Shown here in pieces: positions 40,727-48,438 of a DNA stretch of 64,000 bases (position 1 is its first letter; each line of letters opens with the position of its first letter). Under the pieces are notes generated by a model. That model did no database searches. It saw nothing but the letters and a program-made list of their open reading frames with translations, and was not told where the DNA came from. This DNA is from DATHTS01 sp041940425 (GTDB taxonomy: Bacteria > Acidobacteriota > Blastocatellia > Pyrinomonadales > Pyrinomonadaceae). Where the stretch lies: NCBI GenBank assembly GCA_041940425.1, contig JBGTSF010000019.1, positions 3,611-67,610 of the forward strand, given 5' to 3'. The translations under genes were made by a program, and so were the position numbers.

Positions 40727-41509
40727 ATGAACAAAAACTTGCGAATCGTAATTGCCGACGATGAACGTCCGGCGCGGGAATTTTTAAAAAACGTCTTGCG
40801 CGAATTTGAAAATGTTTCGCTCGTCGGCGAAGCGAAAAACGGCGCGGAAGCCGTCGAAATTATCAAAGAAAACAAACCCGATCTCGCGCTTCTCGATTTG
40901 CAGATGCCGGAAATGTCCGGCTTGGAGGTCGTCAAAAATCTGCCGGAAAACAATTTGCCGTTCGTCGCGTTCGTTACCGCGTATGACGAATTCGCGGTTC
41001 GCGCTTTTGAAATAAACGCGATCGATTATCTTCTAAAGCCGGTCGAAAAATCGCGGCTCGAAGAAACTTTGCAGAGAACTTTTGAAAGACTCGGACAATC
41101 GGAAAATTTTCAAAATCAAACCGCAAAATTAAAATCCGCCGTCGAAAATTATGAGCAAACCGTTTCGGTCGAAAAACTCGAACGAATTCCCGTCAAAAAA
41201 CGCGGCGAGATTTTGCTTGTGCCGGTCAGTGAAATCGCGTCCGTGGTAGCCGACGGCGAACTGCTTCACATTACGACCGAAAAAAATCAAAGATACGTCA
41301 TCAATTTCCGGCTCAAGGATTTGGAAGCGCGGCTCGACGCGGAAAAATTCGTCCGGCTTTCACGCGGCGCGTTAGCGAATCTCGAAATGTTCGAAAAGAT
41401 CGCGCCGATGCCCGGCGGAATTTATCAAATCACGCTCAAAAACGGTCAGGAAATTTCGACCAGCCGGCAACAATCGCGTGTTTTGCGCGAGCGTTTTTTA
41501 AAACTATAA
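40727..41509 (+). CDS. LytTR-family response regulator
   Basis: The 260-residue protein has a receiver domain (IVIADDERPAREFL, phospho-Asp in LALLDLQMPEMSG, TAYDEFAVRAFE, DYLLKPVE) and a C-terminal LytTR DNA-binding domain (about 155-260: RGEILLVPVSEI, LEARLDAEKFVRLSRGALAN). LytTR regulators bind paired direct repeats of about 9 bp. The gene lies directly after its cognate kinase. A ZnuD-like TonB receptor follows in the same direction after a 137-bp palindrome, and could be a target. Confidence 0.94.
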   Translation: MNKNLRIVIADDERPAREFLKNVLREFENVSLVGEAKNGAEAVEIIKENKPDLALLDLQMPEMSGLEVVKNLPENNLPFVAFVTAYDEFAVRAFEINAIDYLLKPVEKSRLEETLQRTFERLGQSENFQNQTAKLKSAVENYEQTVSVEKLERIPVKKRGEILLVPVSEIASVVADGELLHITTEKNQRYVINFRLKDLEARLDAEKFVRLSRGALANLEMFEKIAPMPGGIYQITLKNGQEISTSRQQSRVLRERFLKL

Positions 41510-41530
41510 TTATTCTTTCTGAAAAACAAT

Positions 41531-41673
41531 TTTCGCTGGGAGCGCAGGCATCCCTGCCTGCATGAACGCGCAAGCGTTCAAAAAGCCCCAATAAAACTCA
41601 ATTTGATTTTTCGTTAAACAATCTACGCCGCTTCGCGCCGTTGCACGCAAGGATGCGTGCGCTCCCAGCGAAA
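41531..41673. repeat. MITE-like nested palindrome, sister of the element at 32126
   Basis: Terminal arms TTTCGCTGGGAGCGCA (41531-41546) and its exact complement (41658-41673) are followed inward by GCAGGC/GCCTGC palindromes and GAACGCGCAAGCGTTC. From CGCTGGG to CCCAGCG it is 137 bp. Architecture, size and the GAGCGC core match the element at 32126 but the inner palindromes use other bases. Confidence 0.88.
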
Positions 41674-41785
41674 CCATTCATTGCCCGTTTTCGACCGTTC
41701 ATTAAAAACTTCAAAACAATTTTCCGTTTTTGGTTGTAAAACCTTTCGATAGGTTTTATTTTCTTTATTTTACACGCGGAAAATT

Positions 41786-44041
41786 ATGAAACGGCTAAAT
41801 TATTTCTTCTTAATTATTTTTATATCTATTTTTTCGGCTGGTTACGCTTCGGCGCAAACGGCTTCGATTTCGGGAAACGTAACCTACGGCGGCGACAACA
41901 CGCCACTGCATGACGCTTCAGTGAAGATCGTCCAATTAAAACAAACGACCGTAACGGACGATGCGGGAAATTACCGTTTTGAAAATGTTCCCGCCGGACG
42001 ATATACGATACTCGTGCATATCGAAGGCTTTGCCGACGCGAGCAAAATTGTTGATGTCAGAAACGACGGCGCGGTAACGGCTGACTTTAAATTACAGCTC
42101 ACTTCACTGAAAGAAGAAGTAACCGTCACGGCGAGCGGCACGGAGCAATCCGTATTCGATTCTTTTCAATCGGTCAATTCGGTCGGCTCGACGCGCATCA
42201 CGGAAAAAGCCTCTACCTCGCTCGGCGAAGTTTTGGAATCGGAAACCGGCGTGGCAAAAAGAAGTTTCGGTCCCGGAACTTCGCGCCCGGTGATCCGAGG
42301 TTTTGACGGCGACCGCGTGCTGGTGGCGGAAGACGGAGTGAGAAGCGGTTCGGTCGGTTCGCAGTCGGGCGATCACGGCGAGACGGTTGATCCTTTGAGC
42401 GCGGAACGCATCGAGGTCGTCAAAGGTCCGGCGACCTTACTTTACGGCTCGAACGCCATCGGCGGCGTGGTCAATGTCATCAGCAACGATGAAAACCAAA
42501 GACACGAAGGTTTTCGCGGAAATCTGACAGGCGTCGGCGGCACGGTCAATCGCCAACTCGGATTTTCGGGCGGTTTGGAATACGGATACAAAAACTGGCT
42601 GTTTCGCGGAAATACGAGCTGGCAGAGAACGGGCGATTACGATACGCCTCTCGGCAAAGTTCCGAATTCGGCATCGCGTTCCGCGTCGCAGTCGTTCGGC
42701 ATCGGCTATTACGGCGATAAAGCCTGGATCAGCGGAAGTTACGGTTTTGACCTGCGCCGTTACGGAATTCCCTTTGCCGCGATCTTTGAAGGCGGCGAAG
42801 AAGAAAGAATATTCGGCGAACTGCCCGAAGTTGACGAGGAAATTGACCTTCGCCAGCGCGAAAATAATTTTCGGATTCGCGGCGGTTTCCGCAATTTTGA
42901 AAATCCGTTTTTGAACGCGGTTCAATACAATCTCGATTATACTGTCTATCGCCATAAGGAAATCGAAACGGCTGACGGCATTGACGAAGTTGGCACGATT
43001 TTCGACAACAAGACTTTTTCGTACCGCTCACTATTCGAACAAAACAGATTCGGTCGTCTGACCGGACGATTTGGCTTTGAAGGCTTTTCGCGCGAATACG
43101 AAGTCAACGGCGCGGAGCAATTGATTGACGGAAAGATCAAACAAAATTCGCTCTCGGTTTTCGCTCTCGAAGAACTCGGATTCGAACGCGTCAAATTTCA
43201 ATTCGGCGGACGGCTCGAATCGAACCGCTACAACGCAGAAAATCCGATCTATCAAGACCGCGATTTTCTCGGTTTTTCAGGCGCGGCGGGCGTAAATTTC
43301 GCGCTCTGGGAAGGCGGCGCGTTTGTCGTCAATTACACCAATGCGTTTCGCGCTCCCGCGCTCGAAGAGCTTTACAACAACGGACCGCATATCGGAAATC
43401 TCGCATTTGAAATAGGCAATCAGAATCTGGAGCGGGAACGCGCCAACGGCGTAGATTTTTCGCTCCGGCACATCTCCGACAGATTCAGAATCACGGGCGA
43501 CGTTTATTTTTACCGCATCAATAATTTCGTCTATTTTGCGTATCAGGACGAGGACGGCGACGGTGATATTGACATCGAAGACGGTCTGCCGGTCGCGCGT
43601 TACGAACAGGCTGACGCGAGATATTTTGGAGCGGAACTTTCGGCGGACGTAACTTTCAACAAATATCTCGGCGGATTTGTCAGCCTCGACGCGGTGCGGG
43701 CGAAATTGACGGACGAAAATATAAATCTGCCGCGCATTCCGCCGGCGCGCGCGCGGCTCGGTCTGGATTTTCGCTACGAAGGTTTGAGCGTTCGACCGGA
43801 AGTGATCTTGGCGGCAAGGCAGGACAGAACATTTCCGCTCGAAACCGAAACCGCCGGTTACGGTTTATTCAATGTCGCCGCTTCATACATTATCGGAAGC
43901 ACGCATTACGCGCATATTTTTACAGTCAACGCGACAAATCTGAGCGACAAACTTTACCGCAATCATCTGTCTTTCATCAAAGACCTCGCGCCCGAACCAG
44001 GACGAGGAATTAGATTCGGTTATACATTCAGATTTTTCTAA
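41786..44041 (+). CDS. TonB-dependent receptor, ZnuD-like, with carboxypeptidase-regulatory domain
   Basis: The 751-residue protein has a signal peptide ending in GYASAQ, a regulatory-like beta sandwich (about 25-110, ISGNVTYGGDNTPLHDASV), a plug (about 120-240) with RPVIRGFDGDRVLVAEDG, DHGETVDPLSAERIEVVKGP and LLYGSNAIGGVVNVIS, and a barrel ending in IRFGYTFRFF. The plug resembles ZnuD-type receptors for zinc or haem. An acidic loop DEDGDGDIDIEDG at about 590 is a calcium-like motif. No Shine-Dalgarno is obvious before the ATG. It ends in a bidirectional terminator. Confidence 0.92.
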   Translation: MKRLNYFFLIIFISIFSAGYASAQTASISGNVTYGGDNTPLHDASVKIVQLKQTTVTDDAGNYRFENVPAGRYTILVHIEGFADASKIVDVRNDGAVTADFKLQLTSLKEEVTVTASGTEQSVFDSFQSVNSVGSTRITEKASTSLGEVLESETGVAKRSFGPGTSRPVIRGFDGDRVLVAEDGVRSGSVGSQSGDHGETVDPLSAERIEVVKGPATLLYGSNAIGGVVNVISNDENQRHEGFRGNLTGVGGTVNRQLGFSGGLEYGYKNWLFRGNTSWQRTGDYDTPLGKVPNSASRSASQSFGIGYYGDKAWISGSYGFDLRRYGIPFAAIFEGGEEERIFGELPEVDEEIDLRQRENNFRIRGGFRNFENPFLNAVQYNLDYTVYRHKEIETADGIDEVGTIFDNKTFSYRSLFEQNRFGRLTGRFGFEGFSREYEVNGAEQLIDGKIKQNSLSVFALEELGFERVKFQFGGRLESNRYNAENPIYQDRDFLGFSGAAGVNFALWEGGAFVVNYTNAFRAPALEELYNNGPHIGNLAFEIGNQNLERERANGVDFSLRHISDRFRITGDVYFYRINNFVYFAYQDEDGDGDIDIEDGLPVARYEQADARYFGAELSADVTFNKYLGGFVSLDAVRAKLTDENINLPRIPPARARLGLDFRYEGLSVRPEVILAARQDRTFPLETETAGYGLFNVAASYIIGSTHYAHIFTVNATNLSDKLYRNHLSFIKDLAPEPGRGIRFGYTFRFF

Positions 44042-44050
44042 TTTTCAAAA

Positions 44051-44083
44051 AAAAGGACAGTTTTAAAAACTGTCCTTTTTACT
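44051..44083. terminator. Bidirectional intrinsic terminator
   Basis: AAAAGGACAGTTTT (44051-44064) and AAAACTGTCCTTTT (44065-44078) are nearly loopless complements with T-runs on both sides. It separates the convergent TonB receptor and NTF2-like genes. Confidence 0.9.
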
Positions 44084-44103
44084 TTTTGGGAAAAAATTTC
44101 AGC

Positions 44104-44529
44104 TTAGCTTACTGCTTCAGAAGTTTTTGCAGAAGAATTATAAGCCGAATGATGCTGATAAGTATCAACCCCATGCCGGAAACTGACAATCTTTCCCTCT
44201 GAATCAAACCGCCAGATATGCGCCGCGTCTTCTTCGGCAATGCGCTTACCGTTTGATTTTACAGTCAAATCAATATCGAGAATTGTAACGACGAGCTTTT
44301 CGCCTTCGAGAAATTCCTTCGGCTCGAATTTATTGAATTGCAGTTCGTTCAGGCTTTCAAAAAAACCTGCAACTTCCTCTTTTCCTCGCCGCTTTTTAAA
44401 CCACGGAACATCAGCCGTGTTTCCGCTGTAATCCCATTCGATAGAATCGGACAATTTTTCCATGATTGCGGGAATGTCGCCGCGACCGAATGCTTCATAT
44501 ATTTCCTGAATTGTTTTTGTGTTATTCAT
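44104..44529 (-). CDS. SnoaL/NTF2-like protein
   Basis: The 141-residue protein shows the NTF2-like cone fold pattern: IQEIYEAFGRGDIPAIMEKL, then DSIEWDYSGN, GKEEVAGFFESLNEL, a central beta strand region (KLVVTILDIDLTVKS) and DAAHIWRFDSEGKIVSFRHG. Such proteins can be isomerases, hydrolases or ligand carriers; the pocket residues do not identify a substrate. AAGGAG precedes the ATG. It is transcribed after the large SBBP-repeat gene is... that gene lies upstream at 44566 on the same strand, 36 nt away, so the two may be one transcript. Confidence 0.85.
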   Translation of the reverse strand: MNNTKTIQEIYEAFGRGDIPAIMEKLSDSIEWDYSGNTADVPWFKKRRGKEEVAGFFESLNELQFNKFEPKEFLEGEKLVVTILDIDLTVKSNGKRIAEEDAAHIWRFDSEGKIVSFRHGVDTYQHHSAYNSSAKTSEAVS

Positions 44530-44565
44530 TTTTATTCTCCTTAATTTGTGATTTGATCCTAAAAT

Positions 44566-47502
44566 TTATTGATTCGGCTTTCCGTCCCAATCGCCGACGA
44601 CCGGCGTGTTTCCAGTTTGACCGAAAACGAATTGCGCGGCGACCGAAACATTGTCGTTGCTGATAAAAAATTCGCGTGTCGAAGGTCGCCAGACGGAAAT
44701 CGTATCAACGCCGTTGCCGTCGAAATCTCCCGCGACGGGTAAATCTTCGGCGATTCCGAAAACCGACGTAAAATCAATCGGCGGATTCGCCACGTTTTGA
44801 TTGGTTAAAAAGAAAGTGTTTGCGCCCGGACGGAAAACTCCGACCGTATCAATCCCGTCGCCGTTCCAATCGCCCGCAACCGGCAGATCGCCGTTTTGCC
44901 CGAATTGAATCTGGAAATTGATCGCCGGAGTCGTGTTTGAATTACTCAGGAAAAACTGTCCGGTCGAAGGTCGGAAAGTTCCGATTGTTTCAACGCCGTC
45001 GCCGTCCCAATCGCCGACGACCGGCAGATCGCCCGCCAGACCGAAATTCGCCGTGAGCGGCGAGGTCGGATAACCGCTGACGACGTTGTTGATATTAAAA
45101 ATTTTCCACGTTCCGTTATTAAACGTCGAAACCGTATCAATCCCGTCGCCGTTAAAATCGCCCGCCACGCCCGTATCACCCGGAATCCCGCGGTCAACCA
45201 CGATGTCCGGCGCACCGCCGGAAAGCGTATTTTTCAAATTGAAAACGGTATTCACGGTGTCGAAAACACCCACGGTTTCAAGCCGCGTATCGAGAATTTT
45301 CGCCACAAAACCGTCCGGGTTGGTCGCGGTAGCGTTTGACGTTCCCTTTACCACGCCGTTTGTCGTCAGCAAATTGTTCGATTCGGTTTTACCCGAAACA
45401 TATATGAACGCGCCTCTGACGGCGATGCCGTTGCCGGAATCGTTGCCGTTTCCGCCGATGTAGCTTGCCGACGAAACTCCCGGATTGTTGTTTATTCCGA
45501 AACGGATTTTGGCAACGAAAGAGTCGCGCACGCCTCTTCGCGCGGCTTGAAAAGGCACAGCCGTCGGAAAATCATTTGATAAAGTGTCGCCTGTAACGTA
45601 AATCGTGCCGCCGTTACCGAGAGCGACTGCGATTCCCTGATCCGCCGCCGCGCCGCCCAAAAATGACGAGTTCAGCAACGCTCCGCTCGAATTGTATTGG
45701 GCGACAAATGCCTCGCTGACCTGATTGGTCGTGTCGAACGCATTTTTTAAAGGAAAATTTGTCGAGCCTGTGATACCTGTAATGCTTGCCGTTCCGTTTG
45801 CCGCGACAGCGATGGAAATGGAATTTTCCGTTCCGCTTCCGCCGATATATGTCGAATAGATGAGCGAATCGTCGCCGCTCTGCGAAGGATTGAATTTGGC
45901 GATCCAACCGTCAATGCCGCCGCCGCTCTCGGCTTGCGCCGCGTTTTTCGTCGGAAAATTTCCGCCCGCCGCAAAACCGGTAAGATATGCATTGTTCGAT
46001 GAATCTACTGCAACCGAAAAGGCTGAATCGGTCGTAACGTTTCCGCCGATACAGGTCGAATATGTAATATCGCTTCCCGAAGCATTAAAAACCGTCAGGA
46101 AAGCGTCAAGACTATTTAAAGATTGCGGAAAGAAAACACCACAGCCCTGAAAACGGTTTTTGGTTGGGAAATACTGAGTTGAATATGTTTCACCGACGAC
46201 ATAGGCTTTGCCCGCCGAATCAACCGCCACGTCAAATGCCTGATCGTGATCCGCACCGCCGAGAAAAGTCGAATAGACAATATTACCGGTTGAATTTAAT
46301 TTGGTAACAAAAGCATCCGCGTCGTTAAAACTTCCGTGATTTGTGTCGAACGCTCCCGATGTTGTCGGAAAATCATTCGTAGCAACGCCCGCCAGATACG
46401 CATTATTATTTGCGTCCAGTGCGATGCCTAAACCGAAATCGTCGGCATTGCCTTCGAGGATCGTGATGTAGAGAAAATTCGCTCCGTTCGCGTCAATCTT
46501 GGCGGCATAAACTCCGGTTCCATCGCCCGAATCTCTGACCTCGCCGTGAAAGGTCAGCGATGCGGTCGAGCCTGTGATATAAGCATTTCCCTGCGCGTCA
46601 GCCGCGATCTCGAATGCGTTATCAAAAGCCGTTCCGCCGATGTAAGTCAAATAATCCAAAACCGGATCAATTGTCAATGACTGAGTTTTGTCATATTCAC
46701 CGATTGAAAAACTTACTTCGTAAGAAATTCGGTCTTCGGTTTTCGGGCTTTGGTCTTCGATTTTGTAACTTACCGCGACTTCCCTTTTTTCGCCGTTGAT
46801 TTCCTGATAAGCGAATGGTTTTTGCTGGATGATTTCAGCGTTGGCAGTTTTGATTTTCAAATTTCCGCCGTCGTCAATTGATAAATTTTCCGCGCCTTCA
46901 AAACTTAATTTGATCTGATTCGCGTCGGCGTTCGGCGCAACGAGAAAATCATATTCGAGCCGGTTTTCCGCATTGCTGTAAAAAACGGCATCAATCCCGC
47001 CGTAAAGATTTTCGTATTTTACTTTTTTGTAATTCGGGAGATTTTCATATTTTTTATCCGAAATGTAATAATTCGTTTTCGTAACCGCTTCGTCAATTCC
47101 CGAAATTTTCGCGGCTTCGTTCGCGCCCGAAAATTTCATTTTGAATGTTTCGGTTTTGATCTTTTGCTTCGCCCTGTCGGTTTTCGGATTGGTCATCTCG
47201 TTCTCTGCTCCCGACTCACGACTCTCGACTTTCAAAGAAAACTGCGCTTCATTTTCGGTCAAATACATCGTGTAGCCGCTCGAACGCGAAATAAATTTAA
47301 CCGCTTTATCCGTCTGTCCTTTGTTCGCTTCAAAGATCAGCGGCATCTTGCCGTAATCCGTCTGCTTAAAATCTTCAGTTTGATCTTGCGGTAAAAAATT
47401 TCGATCTTCGGTTTGAAAATTTTCGACACTTTTTATGGTCGTCGAAAAAACAAAACTTACCAAAACAATCAACGCTATCGTATTTTGCAACCTTTTCAAC
47501 AT
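44566..47502 (-). CDS. Secreted SBBP beta-propeller protein with C-terminal VCBS/FG-GAP repeats
   Basis: The 978-residue protein has a signal peptide (IALIVLVSFVFSTTIKS). Residues about 50-290 form an N-terminal beta domain common before SBBP repeats (MPLIFEANKGQTDKAVKFIS, YGGIDAVFYSN). About 295-720 hold tandem SBBP propeller blades such as GGTAFDNAFEIAADAQGNAY. The C-terminal 250 residues are VCBS-like repeats (GDWDGDGVETIGTFRPST) like those in the metalloprotease at 26104. It is probably extracellular. Two linker segments are encoded by heptad word repeats (46728-46762 and 47204-47231). Upstream lies a four-box TGAA array. Confidence 0.9.
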   Translation of the reverse strand: MLKRLQNTIALIVLVSFVFSTTIKSVENFQTEDRNFLPQDQTEDFKQTDYGKMPLIFEANKGQTDKAVKFISRSSGYTMYLTENEAQFSLKVESRESGAENEMTNPKTDRAKQKIKTETFKMKFSGANEAAKISGIDEAVTKTNYYISDKKYENLPNYKKVKYENLYGGIDAVFYSNAENRLEYDFLVAPNADANQIKLSFEGAENLSIDDGGNLKIKTANAEIIQQKPFAYQEINGEKREVAVSYKIEDQSPKTEDRISYEVSFSIGEYDKTQSLTIDPVLDYLTYIGGTAFDNAFEIAADAQGNAYITGSTASLTFHGEVRDSGDGTGVYAAKIDANGANFLYITILEGNADDFGLGIALDANNNAYLAGVATNDFPTTSGAFDTNHGSFNDADAFVTKLNSTGNIVYSTFLGGADHDQAFDVAVDSAGKAYVVGETYSTQYFPTKNRFQGCGVFFPQSLNSLDAFLTVFNASGSDITYSTCIGGNVTTDSAFSVAVDSSNNAYLTGFAAGGNFPTKNAAQAESGGGIDGWIAKFNPSQSGDDSLIYSTYIGGSGTENSISIAVAANGTASITGITGSTNFPLKNAFDTTNQVSEAFVAQYNSSGALLNSSFLGGAAADQGIAVALGNGGTIYVTGDTLSNDFPTAVPFQAARRGVRDSFVAKIRFGINNNPGVSSASYIGGNGNDSGNGIAVRGAFIYVSGKTESNNLLTTNGVVKGTSNATATNPDGFVAKILDTRLETVGVFDTVNTVFNLKNTLSGGAPDIVVDRGIPGDTGVAGDFNGDGIDTVSTFNNGTWKIFNINNVVSGYPTSPLTANFGLAGDLPVVGDWDGDGVETIGTFRPSTGQFFLSNSNTTPAINFQIQFGQNGDLPVAGDWNGDGIDTVGVFRPGANTFFLTNQNVANPPIDFTSVFGIAEDLPVAGDFDGNGVDTISVWRPSTREFFISNDNVSVAAQFVFGQTGNTPVVGDWDGKPNQ
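46728..46762. repeat. Five 7-bp words in frame inside the SBBP gene
   Basis: TTCGGTC, TTCGGTT, TTCGGGC, TTTGGTC and TTCGATT follow one another; on the coding strand they encode the linker around DQSPKTEDR. Seven is not a multiple of three, so five copies (35 bp) needed an accompanying one-base adjustment to stay in frame. Confidence 0.8.
47204..47231. repeat. Four 7-bp words in frame inside the SBBP gene
   Basis: TCTGCTC, CCGACTC, ACGACTC and TCGACTT form a 7-bp periodic run that encodes VESRESGAE on the coding strand, in a polar stretch between conserved beta segments. Confidence 0.65.
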
Positions 47503-47583
47503 TTCAATTTCGATCTCCTTAATTTTTTTTAGTTGTGGCGATGTATTGATTTAATCTGAAATGAAATAGAAAATCTTTAGTTT

Positions 47584-47627
47584 TTTCTGAAAGATTTTTG
47601 AAAGTGTTATGAAGTTTTTATGAATTG
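47584..47627. promoter_or_regulatory. Four TGAA direct repeats at exact 11-bp spacing (candidate operator)
   Basis: TGAA starts at 47588, 47599, 47610 and 47621. Each lies in a unit like TTTCTGAAAGA. The array is 82-120 nt upstream of the SBBP gene's ATG (minus strand) and just past the stop of the small gene at 47633. Tandem 11-bp units are the binding geometry of OmpR/PhoB-type winged helices. Confidence 0.7.
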
Positions 47628-47632
47628 AAGGT

Positions 47633-47938
47633 TCAGAGTTTTAATAATTTAACTTGCGGATTGCCGGCTTTTTTATTGATCGCCGCGATGAATGAATTGA
47701 GACAGATAAAAATTTCCCCTTGCTCGTTGGTTTTAAAATGGCTGTGATTTTCGCTGATAAAATTAAAAATCTGCGTTTCTTCGGTGCTGAAGATCGAAGC
47801 CGCCTGACGGAGCGAAATAAAATCGCTTTCCCCGCGGCATTGGTCGCAAATGACGAGGCTCGATTCTGACGTTTTTCTAATGATCTGCCGCCGCTCGATT
47901 TCGACAACAAAAGTTCGCTTTTTCTGTTTGGGAAACAT
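47633..47938 (-). CDS. Small CxxC / excisionase-fold protein (101 aa), paralogue 2
   Basis: The protein starts with a basic beta segment (KRTFVVEIERRQIIRK), has a CDQCRG motif, then an HTH-like part (LRQAASIFSTEETQIFNFI) and a FICLNSF end. That order, CxxC then a MerR/excisionase-like helix pair then a (L/F)ICxxSL strand, repeats in the next gene upstream and in small acidobacterial proteins I recall. It could bind DNA or a metal, perhaps zinc. It starts 20 nt after the stop of its paralogue, so they form an operon. Function is unknown. Confidence 0.75.
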   Translation of the reverse strand: MFPKQKKRTFVVEIERRQIIRKTSESSLVICDQCRGESDFISLRQAASIFSTEETQIFNFISENHSHFKTNEQGEIFICLNSFIAAINKKAGNPQVKLLKL

Positions 47939-47958
47939 AATTTTTTATCCCGCGTTTT

Positions 47959-48243
47959 TTAATCTAAACGCGGAAGCAGTTTTACATCCAATTTTTTTGT
48001 CTGCCGGTTATCAAAATCTTTGAAGAGCGATTCGCAGCAAATCAAAACATTGCCCTTGCTGTTGTGAACCCGGTGCAGCTCGCCCGATTCGGCTAACGCC
48101 TCGATGTCGCAGACATCCGTTTTGCAAAACGCGGCGGCTTCCTCGAAATTCATCAGATCCACGGGTTTTTCACAGCGCGGACAAAACGCCCGGCTCCGCG
48201 AACGCGGAAATTTGGAAATATTCGGATCGGAATCATTATTCAT
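47959..48243 (-). CDS. Small CxxC / excisionase-fold protein (94 aa), paralogue 1
   Basis: The sequence aligns with the 101-residue protein downstream: FCPRCEKPVDLMNFEEAAAF matches CDQCRGESDFISLRQAASIF, and VLICCESL matches IFICLNSF. It lacks the basic N-terminal strand and instead begins with a Ser/Arg-rich tail (FPRSRSRAF). An additional CKTDVC is present, so up to four or five Cys could coordinate a metal. It is divergent from the winged-helix/hydrolase gene at 48439, sharing a 195-nt intergenic region that carries the second TGAA array. Confidence 0.75.
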   Translation of the reverse strand: MNNDSDPNISKFPRSRSRAFCPRCEKPVDLMNFEEAAAFCKTDVCDIEALAESGELHRVHNSKGNVLICCESLFKDFDNRQTKKLDVKLLPRLD

Positions 48244-48388
48244 ATTTCAATTCCTCGATTTTTGAATTTTAATGATTACGTTTGGCAATTTCCTTTTTTG
48301 CTGTAAAATTTATTTCAAACATTTTCGGCAAAATTTGCCTTTCGACCGTTTATTTATAACCGCTTTTCCGCATCGCAATCTTTAGGAA

Positions 48389-48432
48389 ATTCTGAATGTT
48401 TTATGAAGAAATATTGAAGGAATTCTGAACAG
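48389..48432. promoter_or_regulatory. Four TGAA direct repeats at exact 11-bp spacing (candidate operator)
   Basis: TGAA starts at 48393, 48404, 48415 and 48426, in units such as TTATGAAGAAA and TATTGAAGGAA. The array ends 10 nt before the ATG of the winged-helix/hydrolase gene, so bound protein would cover its promoter or ribosome site. The spacing is identical to the array at 47584. Confidence 0.72.
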
Positions 48433-48438
48433 CTTGAA

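Noticed and set aside
41677..41713. TTCA boxes upstream of the ZnuD-like receptor as a third 11-bp operator array
   Set aside because: The spacing is 21 and 12 bp, not an exact multiple of 11, and only three boxes are present.
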